DNA of 64,000 bases from Caballeronia catudaia (lineage in GTDB: Bacteria > Pseudomonadota > Gammaproteobacteria > Burkholderiales > Burkholderiaceae): the NCBI RefSeq assembly GCF_001544755.2, contig NZ_FCOF02000005.1, forward strand, positions 124,001-188,000, given 5' to 3'. This document shows positions 7,238 to 15,895 of the stretch, piece by piece. The notes beneath the pieces were generated by a model, which saw nothing but the letters and a program-made list of their open reading frames with translations, ran no database searches and was not told where the DNA came from. Every line of letters begins with the position of its first letter. Positions within the stretch are counted from its first letter, which is position 1. The translations under genes were made by a program, and so were the position numbers.

Positions 7238-9252
7238 GCCGTCGCCACCGCGCACTCTCCCGCGATCAGCGTCACCATTTCACGCCGCAATTCGGCAGGG
7301 CTCACCGGCTTCGACAGCACGTCGTGGTCGCACGCGAGCGGCACGATCGTCGCGGACGGCTCGCCCGTCACGACGAGGCAAGGGCAGGGCCGCCCGAGCT
7401 TGCGCGCGCTCAGCATGGCGACTTCGCGCGCGGTCTTGAAGTCGCGCAGCCGGTAATCGGTGATGATGAGATCGGGGAAGCGCTCGATGGTCGCGAGAAT
7501 CTCCTCGTATTCCTCGAAGGTCGCGGCGGAGTCGTAGAGCACGCCCCATTGCGAAAGCAGCGCTTCGGTCGACGCGCGCACGAGGCCGTCGTCCTCCACG
7601 AGCAGCACGTAGCGCCCGCTGAGTTGCGCGGCCTCGGCCGCTTCCGAACGCGCGGGCGCACGGCCGGACGGCTGGTCCGGCGACGGCCCGCACAGCGGCA
7701 TTTCCAGCGAGAAGCGGGAGCCGCGCCCTTCGGTGGACTTCAGCTCGATGCGGTGCTGATCCAGCATCGACATCACCGCATTGACGATCGACAGCCCCAG
7801 CCCGAGGCCCTTGTCGCGATCCTGCTCGGGATTGTCGACCTGAAAGAACGGCTGGAAGATCGCGTCGAAATAATCGGCCGGAATGCCGATGCCGTTGTCC
7901 AGCACGTCGATGCGCGCGCGCGTCGGCGAGCGCACCACGCCGATGATCACCGTCGGCTTCGACGTCTTGCTCGTGTCCGCGTACTTGATCCCGTTCGACA
8001 CGAGATTGGCGACCGCGCGACCGAGCCAGTGCGCATCGCTCCTCACGCAGACGACGTCCTCCTTCGGCAGCCGCAGCCGCAATTCGACGCCGCGGCTCAT
8101 CGCGAACGGGCGCAACTGCTCGGCAGCTTCCTCGACGATGCTGCGCACGTCGAACACGTGATAGCGCGGCACGACGCGCCCCGATTCCAGCCGCGACAGA
8201 TCGAGCACGGCGTTCAGCAGGCGCGCGAGGATCACGGATGAGCGTCCGCATTCGTTGATGAGCCGCTCGGCCTGCTCGAACTCGCCGTTGCGGATGGCCT
8301 CGGCGGCCGCCTGCAGGAAGAGATTGAGCGCGTGCATCGGCTGGCGCAGGTCATGGGTCGCGGCGGCGAGAAAGTTGGACTTTTCACGGCTCGCGGTCTG
8401 CGCGGCGATCATCTGCTGCTCGCGCAGCGCGAGCAGTGCGTTGGTTTTGTTCTCCTGATCCTTCTTCGACACTTCCAGTTCGCGGTTCTTGCGCCCGAGC
8501 GAGACGTTCGCGGTGCGCAGTTCGTCGTTGAGCGACGCGAGCGCGCGCTCCGAGCTATAGCGTTCGCGCGACACGCGTTCGGCGTGCGTGCAGACGCCGT
8601 GCCCCACGACCACGACGTTGAACATATAGAAGACGCCGGCAAAGAAGTCTTCCGTGTTGAGCAGATGAATGGTGACCTGCAGCAGGACGATCGACGCCAG
8701 CGTGATGATCCCGGCGGTCAGCGCGACGCGCGAGCGCAGGTAGAAGAAGCTGAACTGAAAGAACAGCGCGAGACACAGGCCGATGAAGTGCTGCGTGTAG
8801 TTGTAAGGCGCGGGGGTGATCGCAACCATCGCGAGGATCAGGCACAGGAGGCCGTAGATGCCCGTGAGAATGATGCGTTGCGAGCTCGCGTGCGAGCGGA
8901 ACGACGGCCGCAGCACCAGCACGCCGACGAAAAACAGCAGCGCGATGCCCGCGAAGCGCACAGCGAGGATGGTCGGAAGGCGTGAGTCGAGCGCCTGGTT
9001 GCCGCGCGCGAAGCTGAAATCCCACCAGAGAAAGCATGTCCAGATGGCCAGCGCGAGCAGCGTCGATGCGCGCCGGAAGGCGCAGAAGCGCTGGCTGTGG
9101 TCTTCGAGAAACTCCGCTTCCAGCGCGGCGTCGGAGAAGGGCGCCGGAATCGAGAGATTGCGCACCAGGCTCGTGCCGGCCTCGCGGGCGGCCGCGAACA
9201 GAATCCCTGGGGTGCGTGCACCGGCGGCGCGTTGGGGTACGGCCATCTTCAT
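7234..9252 (-). CDS. Hybrid sensor histidine kinase with C-terminal receiver
   Basis: A 672-residue inner-membrane kinase. The N-terminal 60 residues are cytosolic, then about six hydrophobic segments span roughly residues 63-220 without a large periplasmic loop, so the input may be membrane-borne or intracellular. A coiled region (230-290) leads to the H-box ATHDLRQPMHAL with H300, then N-box VANLVSNGIKYA, G1 DNGIGIP and G2 GLGLGLSI. A receiver follows (about 550-665) with LIITDYRLRD and the lysine in VLSKP. The HDLRQP type of H-box is common in orphan hybrid kinases of beta- and gammaproteobacteria. No dedicated response regulator is adjacent; the downstream gene is a coupled nucleoside hydrolase. 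Confidence 0.93.
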   Translation of the reverse strand: MKMAVPQRAAGARTPGILFAAAREAGTSLVRNLSIPAPFSDAALEAEFLEDHSQRFCAFRRASTLLALAIWTCFLWWDFSFARGNQALDSRLPTILAVRFAGIALLFFVGVLVLRPSFRSHASSQRIILTGIYGLLCLILAMVAITPAPYNYTQHFIGLCLALFFQFSFFYLRSRVALTAGIITLASIVLLQVTIHLLNTEDFFAGVFYMFNVVVVGHGVCTHAERVSRERYSSERALASLNDELRTANVSLGRKNRELEVSKKDQENKTNALLALREQQMIAAQTASREKSNFLAAATHDLRQPMHALNLFLQAAAEAIRNGEFEQAERLINECGRSSVILARLLNAVLDLSRLESGRVVPRYHVFDVRSIVEEAAEQLRPFAMSRGVELRLRLPKEDVVCVRSDAHWLGRAVANLVSNGIKYADTSKTSKPTVIIGVVRSPTRARIDVLDNGIGIPADYFDAIFQPFFQVDNPEQDRDKGLGLGLSIVNAVMSMLDQHRIELKSTEGRGSRFSLEMPLCGPSPDQPSGRAPARSEAAEAAQLSGRYVLLVEDDGLVRASTEALLSQWGVLYDSAATFEEYEEILATIERFPDLIITDYRLRDFKTAREVAMLSARKLGRPCPCLVVTGEPSATIVPLACDHDVLSKPVSPAELRREMVTLIAGECAVATA

Positions 9253-9499
9253 GCTCGCTTGCGGATACGGGATATCTACTTTAGGCCAATGCGGTCATAC
9301 CAATACGCCTTTTTTTAGCAATCCGCCGTTGTAGCCGGAAATTATTGCGTCTATTCGGCGTGTTTCCGGCGACAGGCGGCGAGGCGGAAGGGGAAGGAGA
9401 AGGAGAGGAAGCCGAACGGCGAGCGTCTCGTATTCGCTCGCCGATTCGAAGGACAGCCGTTTCGAATGCCCCCCGCACGATGACGAGGGCGGCGTTGCT

Positions 9500-9658
9500 T
9501 CAGGATTTCGGTTTGGCCTTGGTGGTGCGCTTCGTGACCTGCATTTCCTTCGCGCCTGCAGCCTTCGCGGGCGATGCCTTGCTGCCGGCCGTTTTCTTGC
9601 GGCTCGACATTTCCGTTTCAGCGGGCTGGCTCGCTTGAGCCTTGCGTGGGGATGGCAT
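9500..9658 (-). CDS. Small lysine/alanine-rich basic protein
   Basis: A 52-residue protein, MPSPRKAQASQPAETE then a Lys/Ala/Ser-rich tail ending KRTTKAKPKS, resembling histone-H1-like or nucleoid-associated tails. A near-perfect Shine-Dalgarno (AAGGAGGTC) stands 4-5 nt before the ATG at 9658, the best evidence that this short gene is real. An inverted repeat GTGTC-N6-GACAC lies just upstream (9677-9692). No function can be assigned; nucleic-acid binding is plausible from charge alone. Confidence 0.65.
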   Translation of the reverse strand: MPSPRKAQASQPAETEMSSRKKTAGSKASPAKAAGAKEMQVTKRTTKAKPKS

Positions 9659-9805
9659 GCTGACCTCCTTCAGTGCGTGTCCATATCGACACACTGATAA
9701 CCATAGGATGCAGCCAGCCCGTATTCAAGACGCGTGCGGCCTGCTCGCAACGCATCGGCCATAAAAACTTCTTAGAGCGAAGCATTTCGATGCATGTCGA
9801 TGGCT

Positions 9806-12601
9806 TCAGCCGATGAGCTTCAGCCCCGCCGGCAGCGTTTCGCCGAACACGCGGCCAACGTCCGCGCGATCGAGTTCGACGGTCTCGCGCACCATCGCGA
9901 TCCACGCCGCTGCCGCGCCTATCGTCTCGAGGCGCTGGACGACGGCGGCGCGCGCATCGTCGGGAAGGTCGCGCGAGCGGTCGCCGGTCATGCGGGCGAT
10001 CTGCACGGCGGCGAACGCGGCGGGATCGATCTTCTTCCAGTCGAGCGCGAGGATCGCATCGAGCCAGGCGACGGCGATGTCCGGCGGCACGACGCCGTGC
10101 GCGCTGCCGTAGAAGGGCGCACGCGCGCCGATGCGCCCGAGCGCCCACCAGCTCTGCACGTTCTCGGAAGGCTTTTTGAGGCGCGTGAGCAGCCACTCGC
10201 CGACCTCGATCTTGCGTTCGACCGGCACGCGCTCCAGCGACGCCGCGAGCCGCACCATGTCTTCGTAGCCCGCGCGCGCCGCGCCCGCGGCCTTGCGATA
10301 GCGGCTGGTTCCCGGCGGCTGGAGCACGAACGCCATGTCGTCCAGAAGCCGCAATTGCGCCGCTTCGGGCAGGCCGCCCGCCGCGCGCCGCCAGAGCGTC
10401 CACCATTCGGACCAGATCTGGCTTTCGCCGCTGTACTGGATGCCCTGATCGAAAAGCGTCCACAACTGCTCGACGCGCCACTCGTCGAGCGGATGGCCGA
10501 AGCCCGGCCGCATGCAGTAGCCCGCGAGATTGAGCCACAGGCGCTCGTGATCGGCGCTGCGGCGGCGTTTCTTCGCACGTTCGAAAAGCGCGCCGAAGAG
10601 CTCGCGCAAGAGCGCGATGTCCCACGTGTCGCGCGCGCCGAGCGTCTGTTCGAGTTGCGCGCGCAGGCGTTTGACTTCCTTCGGACCAACGTCCTGCGAC
10701 TTCGCGCCGAACGTGCGGTCGATCAGTTCGATGGCTTTGGGCAGCGCCGGATGCGTTTCAGGCACGGCGTCGGCGCTGTCGGGCGCTTCCCGACGCAACT
10801 GGAACTCCAGCAGCCAGCGCTGCTTCGGATCGTCGACGGCGATGCAATGCATTTCCAGCGTGCCGATTTCCGTGAGCGACGTCGTGAGTTGCACGGGCGT
10901 TTCGCGGGCCTTGCCCTTGTCGGCGGCGCGCGGATCGACGACGGTCGCGATCGGCGGCAAGCGCACGAAATCGCCCGATGCCGCCGCGAGGTCCGCGAGC
11001 TCGCCCGCCTTGTGCGCGGTCTCGGCCACCGATGACGCCAGGTGAAAGCGCACCGGCGCGCCGAGCGTGAGCGCGAAGGTGCGGTCGGCGAGATGGATCG
11101 CCTGGCCTTCCTCGGTGCCGCGCGGCAGCACGCAGACGCCGCGCGCCGCGTTCGCGTCGTCTTCGAGCAGGAGGAAGAAGCTGCGCGCCGAGCCGCCGCC
11201 GATCTTCGGCGCATGGCCCGCGCGCGCGAGCGCATAGGCGACGGCTCCGCGCGCGACGGCGACATCGGGATTGCCGTTCGCGAGCACGTTGACGGCTTCG
11301 CCGCGCCATCCGGACAGCGTATCGGCGATGCGGCGCGCGAGCGGATCGGCGCGGAACACGCCGCCGTTCAGCAGCAAGGTGTCCGGAATGGCGAGCGTTT
11401 CGGCGCTCGCGTCGAGCAGGCCGAGCGCCTTTCGCGCTTCGCCCGCGTGCTGGCCGAGAAACGCCGCGATATGCCGCGTGATGGCCGCATCGCTCGCATA
11501 AGGCAGCCCGAATTCGACGATGCCTCCACGCGCGCGCGTCGGCCGGTCGCTCGCGGACACCATCGGAAAGAAGCCTTCGACGATGATCTGCTCGATTTCA
11601 TCGCGCCTGACCTCGGTCGAGCGCGCGCCGCCGATGAGCTTCGACCCCGCGCCGAGCAGCGTGATCGACGTGGAAGCGGGCGCGTTTTCCCCGAGCAATT
11701 GCTCCTTCGCGGCGCGGCAGCGCTCCACCAGTTGCGACAGACGCGCGGCGGACAGGCGCGTCTCGCCGCCCGCGAGCCGCTTTTCGACGAGATGCGCGAG
11801 CGCGAGATCCATGTTGTCGCCGCCGAGCATCAGATGGTTGCCCACGCCGATGCGCGTCAGTTCGGGTTCGCCATCCTTCATCGCCACTTGAATGAGCGTG
11901 AGGTCGGTCGTGCCGCCGCCGACATCGACGATCAGCACGAGACGCGTCGCGGCGAGCTCACGTCCAAGCGTCGCGCGATGATGAAACAGCCAGTCGTAGA
12001 ACGCGGCCTGCGGTTCTTCGAGCAGCCGCAGCGTTTCCAGTCCCGCCATGCGCGCGGCTTCGAGCGTGAGGGCGCGCGCGCCTTCGTCGAAGGAAGCGGG
12101 CACGGTCAGCACGACGTCCTGCGCGTCGAGCGGCGCGTCCGGAAAGCGCTCGTTCCACGCGGCGTGCACGTGCGCCAGATAGCTCGCGCTGGCGATCACG
12201 GGCGAGATTTTTTCGACGTCGTCGCCCGCGCCCCACGGGAGAATCGGCGCGAGACGATCGACGGCCGCATGCGACAACCAGCTCTTCGCGCTCGACACGA
12301 GCCGTCCGGGGACCTGCGCGCCGAGCGTCCTCGCGAAGCGGCCAATGACGGCGGGCGCTTCCATCTCGCCCCACGGCAGTTGCAGATCGTCGGATTTCAG
12401 CTCGCCCGGCGCGAAGTGATAGCGCAGCGACGGCAGGAGCGGCAGCGCGGCGACCTCGCCCGCGCCGACGAGCTGCTCGATCTCGAACACGCGGATATCG
12501 TTCGAGCCGGTTTGCGCATAAGCGACGACGGTATTGCTCGTCCCCAGATCGATGCCGACGCTATACCGCGCGCCCGCCGCCTTCTTCTTGCGCGTGGACA
12601 C
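9806..12601 (-). CDS. Hsp70-family protein with long C-terminal extension (DUF3731-type)
   Basis: A 931-residue protein. The first roughly 480 residues are an Hsp70/actin ATPase fold: VGIDLGTSNTVVAYA (phosphate 1), DVGGGTTDLTL (phosphate 2) and LLNGGVFRA. A short divergent region follows, then an extra helical C-terminal part of about 350 residues that resembles the DUF3731 extension found on some bacterial Hsp70 relatives. It lacks the DnaK substrate-binding domain pattern and EEVD-like tail. Start is GTG, directly abutting the TAA of the upstream Hsp70 gene, so translation is coupled. The client is unknown; the fixed partners (second Hsp70, DUF2760 protein) suggest one complex. Confidence 0.9.
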   Translation of the reverse strand: MSTRKKKAAGARYSVGIDLGTSNTVVAYAQTGSNDIRVFEIEQLVGAGEVAALPLLPSLRYHFAPGELKSDDLQLPWGEMEAPAVIGRFARTLGAQVPGRLVSSAKSWLSHAAVDRLAPILPWGAGDDVEKISPVIASASYLAHVHAAWNERFPDAPLDAQDVVLTVPASFDEGARALTLEAARMAGLETLRLLEEPQAAFYDWLFHHRATLGRELAATRLVLIVDVGGGTTDLTLIQVAMKDGEPELTRIGVGNHLMLGGDNMDLALAHLVEKRLAGGETRLSAARLSQLVERCRAAKEQLLGENAPASTSITLLGAGSKLIGGARSTEVRRDEIEQIIVEGFFPMVSASDRPTRARGGIVEFGLPYASDAAITRHIAAFLGQHAGEARKALGLLDASAETLAIPDTLLLNGGVFRADPLARRIADTLSGWRGEAVNVLANGNPDVAVARGAVAYALARAGHAPKIGGGSARSFFLLLEDDANAARGVCVLPRGTEEGQAIHLADRTFALTLGAPVRFHLASSVAETAHKAGELADLAAASGDFVRLPPIATVVDPRAADKGKARETPVQLTTSLTEIGTLEMHCIAVDDPKQRWLLEFQLRREAPDSADAVPETHPALPKAIELIDRTFGAKSQDVGPKEVKRLRAQLEQTLGARDTWDIALLRELFGALFERAKKRRRSADHERLWLNLAGYCMRPGFGHPLDEWRVEQLWTLFDQGIQYSGESQIWSEWWTLWRRAAGGLPEAAQLRLLDDMAFVLQPPGTSRYRKAAGAARAGYEDMVRLAASLERVPVERKIEVGEWLLTRLKKPSENVQSWWALGRIGARAPFYGSAHGVVPPDIAVAWLDAILALDWKKIDPAAFAAVQIARMTGDRSRDLPDDARAAVVQRLETIGAAAAWIAMVRETVELDRADVGRVFGETLPAGLKLIG

Positions 12602-14488
12602 TTACAGGCCCATGCCCTGATCCGCACTGACGCCGCCGCGCACGTCGAATTCGACCTTCCAGCGTTCGGACGAGCCGCGCGGAATCGCTTCGAGTTCGAG
12701 CGTGCCCGCTTCGGTCACGCGCGCATGCAGCTTGACGGGCACGACTTCGCCCGGCGTGCGGCCTTCGGGCGGCAGCGACGCCTCGATCTCTTCGAGCTCC
12801 TGCAACTCGTCCGGCTGCCAGTATTCGAGCAGCGTGCCGACCTGATCCTGACGCCGCACCGACGAGCCGAAGAAGCGGAAATGCACCGGCTCGCCGACGA
12901 CGAGCCCGAATTCCTGCGCGGGCAATGCGGCGTCGGTGCCTTCCTCCATGCCGAACGGCGCGACGCACAGCGCCTGCACCGGCGGCTCCAGTCCGGGGAC
13001 GGCGGGCATCGCCGATTCGACCGCGACGTAGTACGCGCGCGCCGTGCCGCCACGGATGCGCACGCCTTTGCCGCGCCGCACGTAGCCGTAATAGGCCGCG
13101 CCGCGCGCGACGGCGAGATCGAGATCCGCGCCTTCGAGCAGACGCGCGGGCGGCGCGTTCTCGGCGGCGAGCCACTCGTTCAGCGTCGTCATCACGCGCT
13201 CGACGAGCAGCGGCGACTTGAACACGCCGCCGTTGAACAGCACGACGGTCGGATGCAGCAGCGTCGCGCCTTGCGGTGCCTGATGCTGAAGGCCTTCGAC
13301 TTCCGCGAGCGCATTCACCTGACGTCCGAGGAACGCGGCGAGATGGCGCGTGACGGCGGCATCCTGCGCGTACGGCAAACCGAGTTGCGTCAAGCCGACG
13401 CGCGCGCGTGAAACTGGCCGCGCCGCTGCATCGACTTGCGGGAAAAAGCCTTCGAGCAGAATCTGCGTGAGTTCCGCGCGCGTGAGTTCGGTGCGCAGCG
13501 ATCCGCCGATCAGCTTCGAGCCACGGCTGGGCACGACGAGCGGCACGGCTTCGGTGGAAGGATCGGAAAGCAGCGTTTCCTTGGCCGCGCGGCACGCGTA
13601 GGTGAGGGCGCGCAACTGCCACGGATCGGGCTGCGTGCCGGCCGCCGCGAGCTTGCGCGCGACGGTGTGCGCGAGCGCGAGATCCATGTTGTCGCCACCG
13701 AGCAGGATATGTTCGCCGACCGCGACGCGATGCAGTTCCAGATTCCCTTCGCGTTCGACGACCGCGATCAGCGACAAGTCGGTCGTGCCGCCGCCGACAT
13801 CGACGACGAGAATAACATCGCCCACTTTGACTTGCTTGCGCCAGCCGCCGCCCGACTTCTGAATCCAGCTATAGAGCGCGGCCTGCGGCTCTTCGAGCAG
13901 CGTCATGCGCGTATAGCCGGCCGCCGCCGCCGCTTCGGCGGTGAGTTCGCGCGCGGCGGGATCGAAGGAGGCGGGAATCGTCACGGTGACGTCCTGCTGG
14001 TCGAACGGCGCATCCGGATGCGCGTGGTTCCACGCCTCGCGCAAGTGCGTCAGATAGCGCACCGAGCTTTCCATCGGCGACACGCGCTCGACTTCCTCGG
14101 GCGCATCGGATGGCAGAATCGCCGCGCGGCGATCGACGCCCGGATGGCACAACCAGCTTTTCGCGCTGGAGACGAGCCGGATCGGCGTGCCCGCGCCACG
14201 CGTGCGCGCCAGTTCGCCGACGATGAACGTGCGCTCCTGCGTCCACGGCAGCGTCAGATCGCCGGGAGCGAGCTCGTTTTCATGCGGCAGATAGAGGAAC
14301 GAAGGCAGCAGATCACGCTCTTCGGCGGCGCCGGGCGCGGTCAGTTGCGCGACGGGCAGCACGCCTTGCGCGGTCTTTTCGCCGTCGCTCGCGCTCATGT
14401 CGACATAGGAGAGCGCGCAATGCGTCGTGCCGAGATCCACGCCGATCGAATAGCGCGCCGGGTTGTCGTTCGAGTTGATTTCGCTCAC
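12602..14488 (-). CDS. Hsp70-family protein (DnaK-like)
   Basis: A 628-residue Hsp70-like ATPase: IGVDLGTTHCALSYVD at the start, ILVVDVGGGTTDLSLIAV in the middle and VVLFNGGVFKSPLL as the adenosine motif. The last 100 residues are beta-rich (LHARVTEAGTLELEAIP) like a degenerate substrate-binding domain, and the long helical lid of DnaK is missing. It is distinct from DnaK, HscA and HscC by these features. GTG start overlaps the DUF2760 stop (GTGA). Expected to act in the cytosol with the downstream 931-residue Hsp70; no J-domain protein is present nearby. Confidence 0.9.
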   Translation of the reverse strand: MSEINSNDNPARYSIGVDLGTTHCALSYVDMSASDGEKTAQGVLPVAQLTAPGAAEERDLLPSFLYLPHENELAPGDLTLPWTQERTFIVGELARTRGAGTPIRLVSSAKSWLCHPGVDRRAAILPSDAPEEVERVSPMESSVRYLTHLREAWNHAHPDAPFDQQDVTVTIPASFDPAARELTAEAAAAAGYTRMTLLEEPQAALYSWIQKSGGGWRKQVKVGDVILVVDVGGGTTDLSLIAVVEREGNLELHRVAVGEHILLGGDNMDLALAHTVARKLAAAGTQPDPWQLRALTYACRAAKETLLSDPSTEAVPLVVPSRGSKLIGGSLRTELTRAELTQILLEGFFPQVDAAARPVSRARVGLTQLGLPYAQDAAVTRHLAAFLGRQVNALAEVEGLQHQAPQGATLLHPTVVLFNGGVFKSPLLVERVMTTLNEWLAAENAPPARLLEGADLDLAVARGAAYYGYVRRGKGVRIRGGTARAYYVAVESAMPAVPGLEPPVQALCVAPFGMEEGTDAALPAQEFGLVVGEPVHFRFFGSSVRRQDQVGTLLEYWQPDELQELEEIEASLPPEGRTPGEVVPVKLHARVTEAGTLELEAIPRGSSERWKVEFDVRGGVSADQGMGL

Positions 14489-15093
14489 AGTTCCACCTCC
14501 GCCGGCGCGACGATGCTCGCATCATGGGACGGCGCGAGCTTCGGCAGGCGCGTGTCCTCGACCTTCCATCCGCGATGGCTGATGCTGCCCGAAAAGGGCG
14601 GCTTGCCTACGACATTGCCCGTCAGCCGCACCGCGGCCGCGTCGAAACCTTCCTGCAGCGTGACGCGGGTGCCTTCGGCTTCGCCGCGCACCGGCTTGAT
14701 CGAGAAATGCTCGCGCAGCACCGCGCGGCAGCCGTCGTGCACGAGGCGGGCGGCCGCGCCGATATCGGCGTCGCTGTATTTGGCGATGTCCTCTTCGACG
14801 AAATCGATGAAACGCGCGTCGCGCTGCAAAAGACCGAGCAGTTGCAGCGCGGCGACCGGGCTCGCTTCCTTCAGCGCCGATGGCGCGGGCTGCACGGGCG
14901 CGGCGGCGGGCTTCGGCGGTTGCGGCGCGACGGGCGCGGCTTCGGGCGAAACGTCAGGGGCGGCTTCGGGCGCGAGCGGCGCTTCGCGCAGCCGCTGCAC
15001 GCGGCCCGCGAACGCCGCATTGCCCAGAATGCCGAAGAAGGCGCCGAAGGCGATGCCTATCCTGCCGAAAAAGCCTGGATTCATGTCGGTCAT
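14485..15093 (-). CDS. DUF2760 domain protein, first gene of the Hsp70 pair operon
   Basis: A 202-residue protein. The N-terminus FFGRIGIAFGAFFGILGNAAFAGRV is hydrophobic and could anchor it to the membrane; an Ala/Pro linker follows (about 40-70), then the conserved domain with ALQLLGLLQRDARFIDF, YSDADIGAAARLVHDGC and HRGWKVEDTRLPKL. The family is known to sit next to Hsp70 relatives but has no assigned function. ATG at 15093 has CAGGAG upstream. A possible role is a membrane adaptor for the two Hsp70s (inference). Confidence 0.85.
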   Translation of the reverse strand: MTDMNPGFFGRIGIAFGAFFGILGNAAFAGRVQRLREAPLAPEAAPDVSPEAAPVAPQPPKPAAAPVQPAPSALKEASPVAALQLLGLLQRDARFIDFVEEDIAKYSDADIGAAARLVHDGCRAVLREHFSIKPVRGEAEGTRVTLQEGFDAAAVRLTGNVVGKPPFSGSISHRGWKVEDTRLPKLAPSHDASIVAPAEVEL

Positions 15094-15238
15094 GTGATGC
15101 TCCTGTTGGCCGCGCGAGGACGACACTATCCTCGGGCGGCGCGGGTGGCCGGTGTTCGATGCCGTATCGGCGGGTGTGATGCCGGGATTCTGCTGACGCG
15201 TCCGCGCGGCGGCTCGGGGCGGCGGCGGGGCACGAAAG

Positions 15239-15257
15239 TAAACGCCAACGGCGTTTA
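15239..15257. promoter_or_regulatory. Palindrome upstream of the DUF2760-Hsp70 operon
   Basis: TAAACGCC-AAC-GGCGTTTA, a perfect 8-bp inverted repeat. On the minus strand it overlaps a TATAAA that could serve as a -10 box about 150 nt before the DUF2760 start. Candidate operator; no known regulator motif recognised. Confidence 0.35.
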
Positions 15258-15364
15258 TACCGTATCCCGATATTTTCCATGATGTCGCGCCCCGAATCGA
15301 AAAAAGCGCCATAACGGGGAGCGCGCGGGCGTCATTCTCGTGATTTGCCCGCTCAAGTCAAGGT

Positions 15365-15850
15365 TCAGGCCTTATAGCCGATCTTGCGCAGAAGGTCTTT
15401 GCGCCACTGCACGTCTTCGGCCGTCTCGACGCCGAGCGGCGGCAGCCCGTCGATCACGCCGACGATCCCGCGCCCCTGATCCGTCTGCGCGACGAGCACC
15501 TGCGTCGGATTGGCGGTCGCGCAAAAGATGCGGCAGACCTCGGGCACCGCCTTGACGGTATTGAGCACGTTCACCGGAAAAAAGCCGTCGCCGAGCACGA
15601 TGATGAAGCTATGCCCCGCGCCGATGTGCTGCGCATTGCGCGCGGCCATCTCGACGAGCGCGTCGTCCGTCCCCGATGTACGCACGAGCCGCTTGCCCGA
15701 CGCCTCGCAGAACGCGAGCCCGAAGCGGATGCCCGGCACCGCGCCGACGAGCGCCTCGTGCAGATCCTCGACCGTCTTGATGAAATGCGACTGGCCGAGG
15801 ATGAAGTTGGTGTCCTCCGGCTTGTCGATGGCGATGGCGAGCATTTCCAT
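15365..15850 (-). CDS. Adenosine-specific kinase family protein (PF04008-like)
   Basis: A 161-residue protein matching a small conserved family described as adenosine-specific kinase: the start MEMLAIAIDKPEDTNFILGQSHFIKTVEDL, then GIRFGLAFCEASGKRLVR, GAGHSFIIVLGDGFFPVNVL and the C-terminal part VCRIFCATANPTQVLVA with GRGIVGVIDG. The family was named from structural work on an archaeal member; its physiological role is not well defined. It stands alone, 45 bp from nasS and read in the same direction, possibly in the tail of the SUMT-nasT-nasS transcript. Confidence 0.85.
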   Translation of the reverse strand: MEMLAIAIDKPEDTNFILGQSHFIKTVEDLHEALVGAVPGIRFGLAFCEASGKRLVRTSGTDDALVEMAARNAQHIGAGHSFIIVLGDGFFPVNVLNTVKAVPEVCRIFCATANPTQVLVAQTDQGRGIVGVIDGLPPLGVETAEDVQWRKDLLRKIGYKA

Positions 15851-15895
15851 GGCGAATCTCCGGTGCGCGCTGGAGATTCAATGGTAGGCGCTTTT

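Noticed and set aside
12900..13230. Several Arg-rich frames with high Cys/Arg content inside the Hsp70 genes
   Set aside because: They are frame shadows of GC-rich coding sequence.
11042..13411. Open frame of 789 codons on the plus strand opposite the two Hsp70 genes
   Set aside because: Same reason: Arg/Ala-rich shadow that crosses the boundary between two clear Hsp70 genes.
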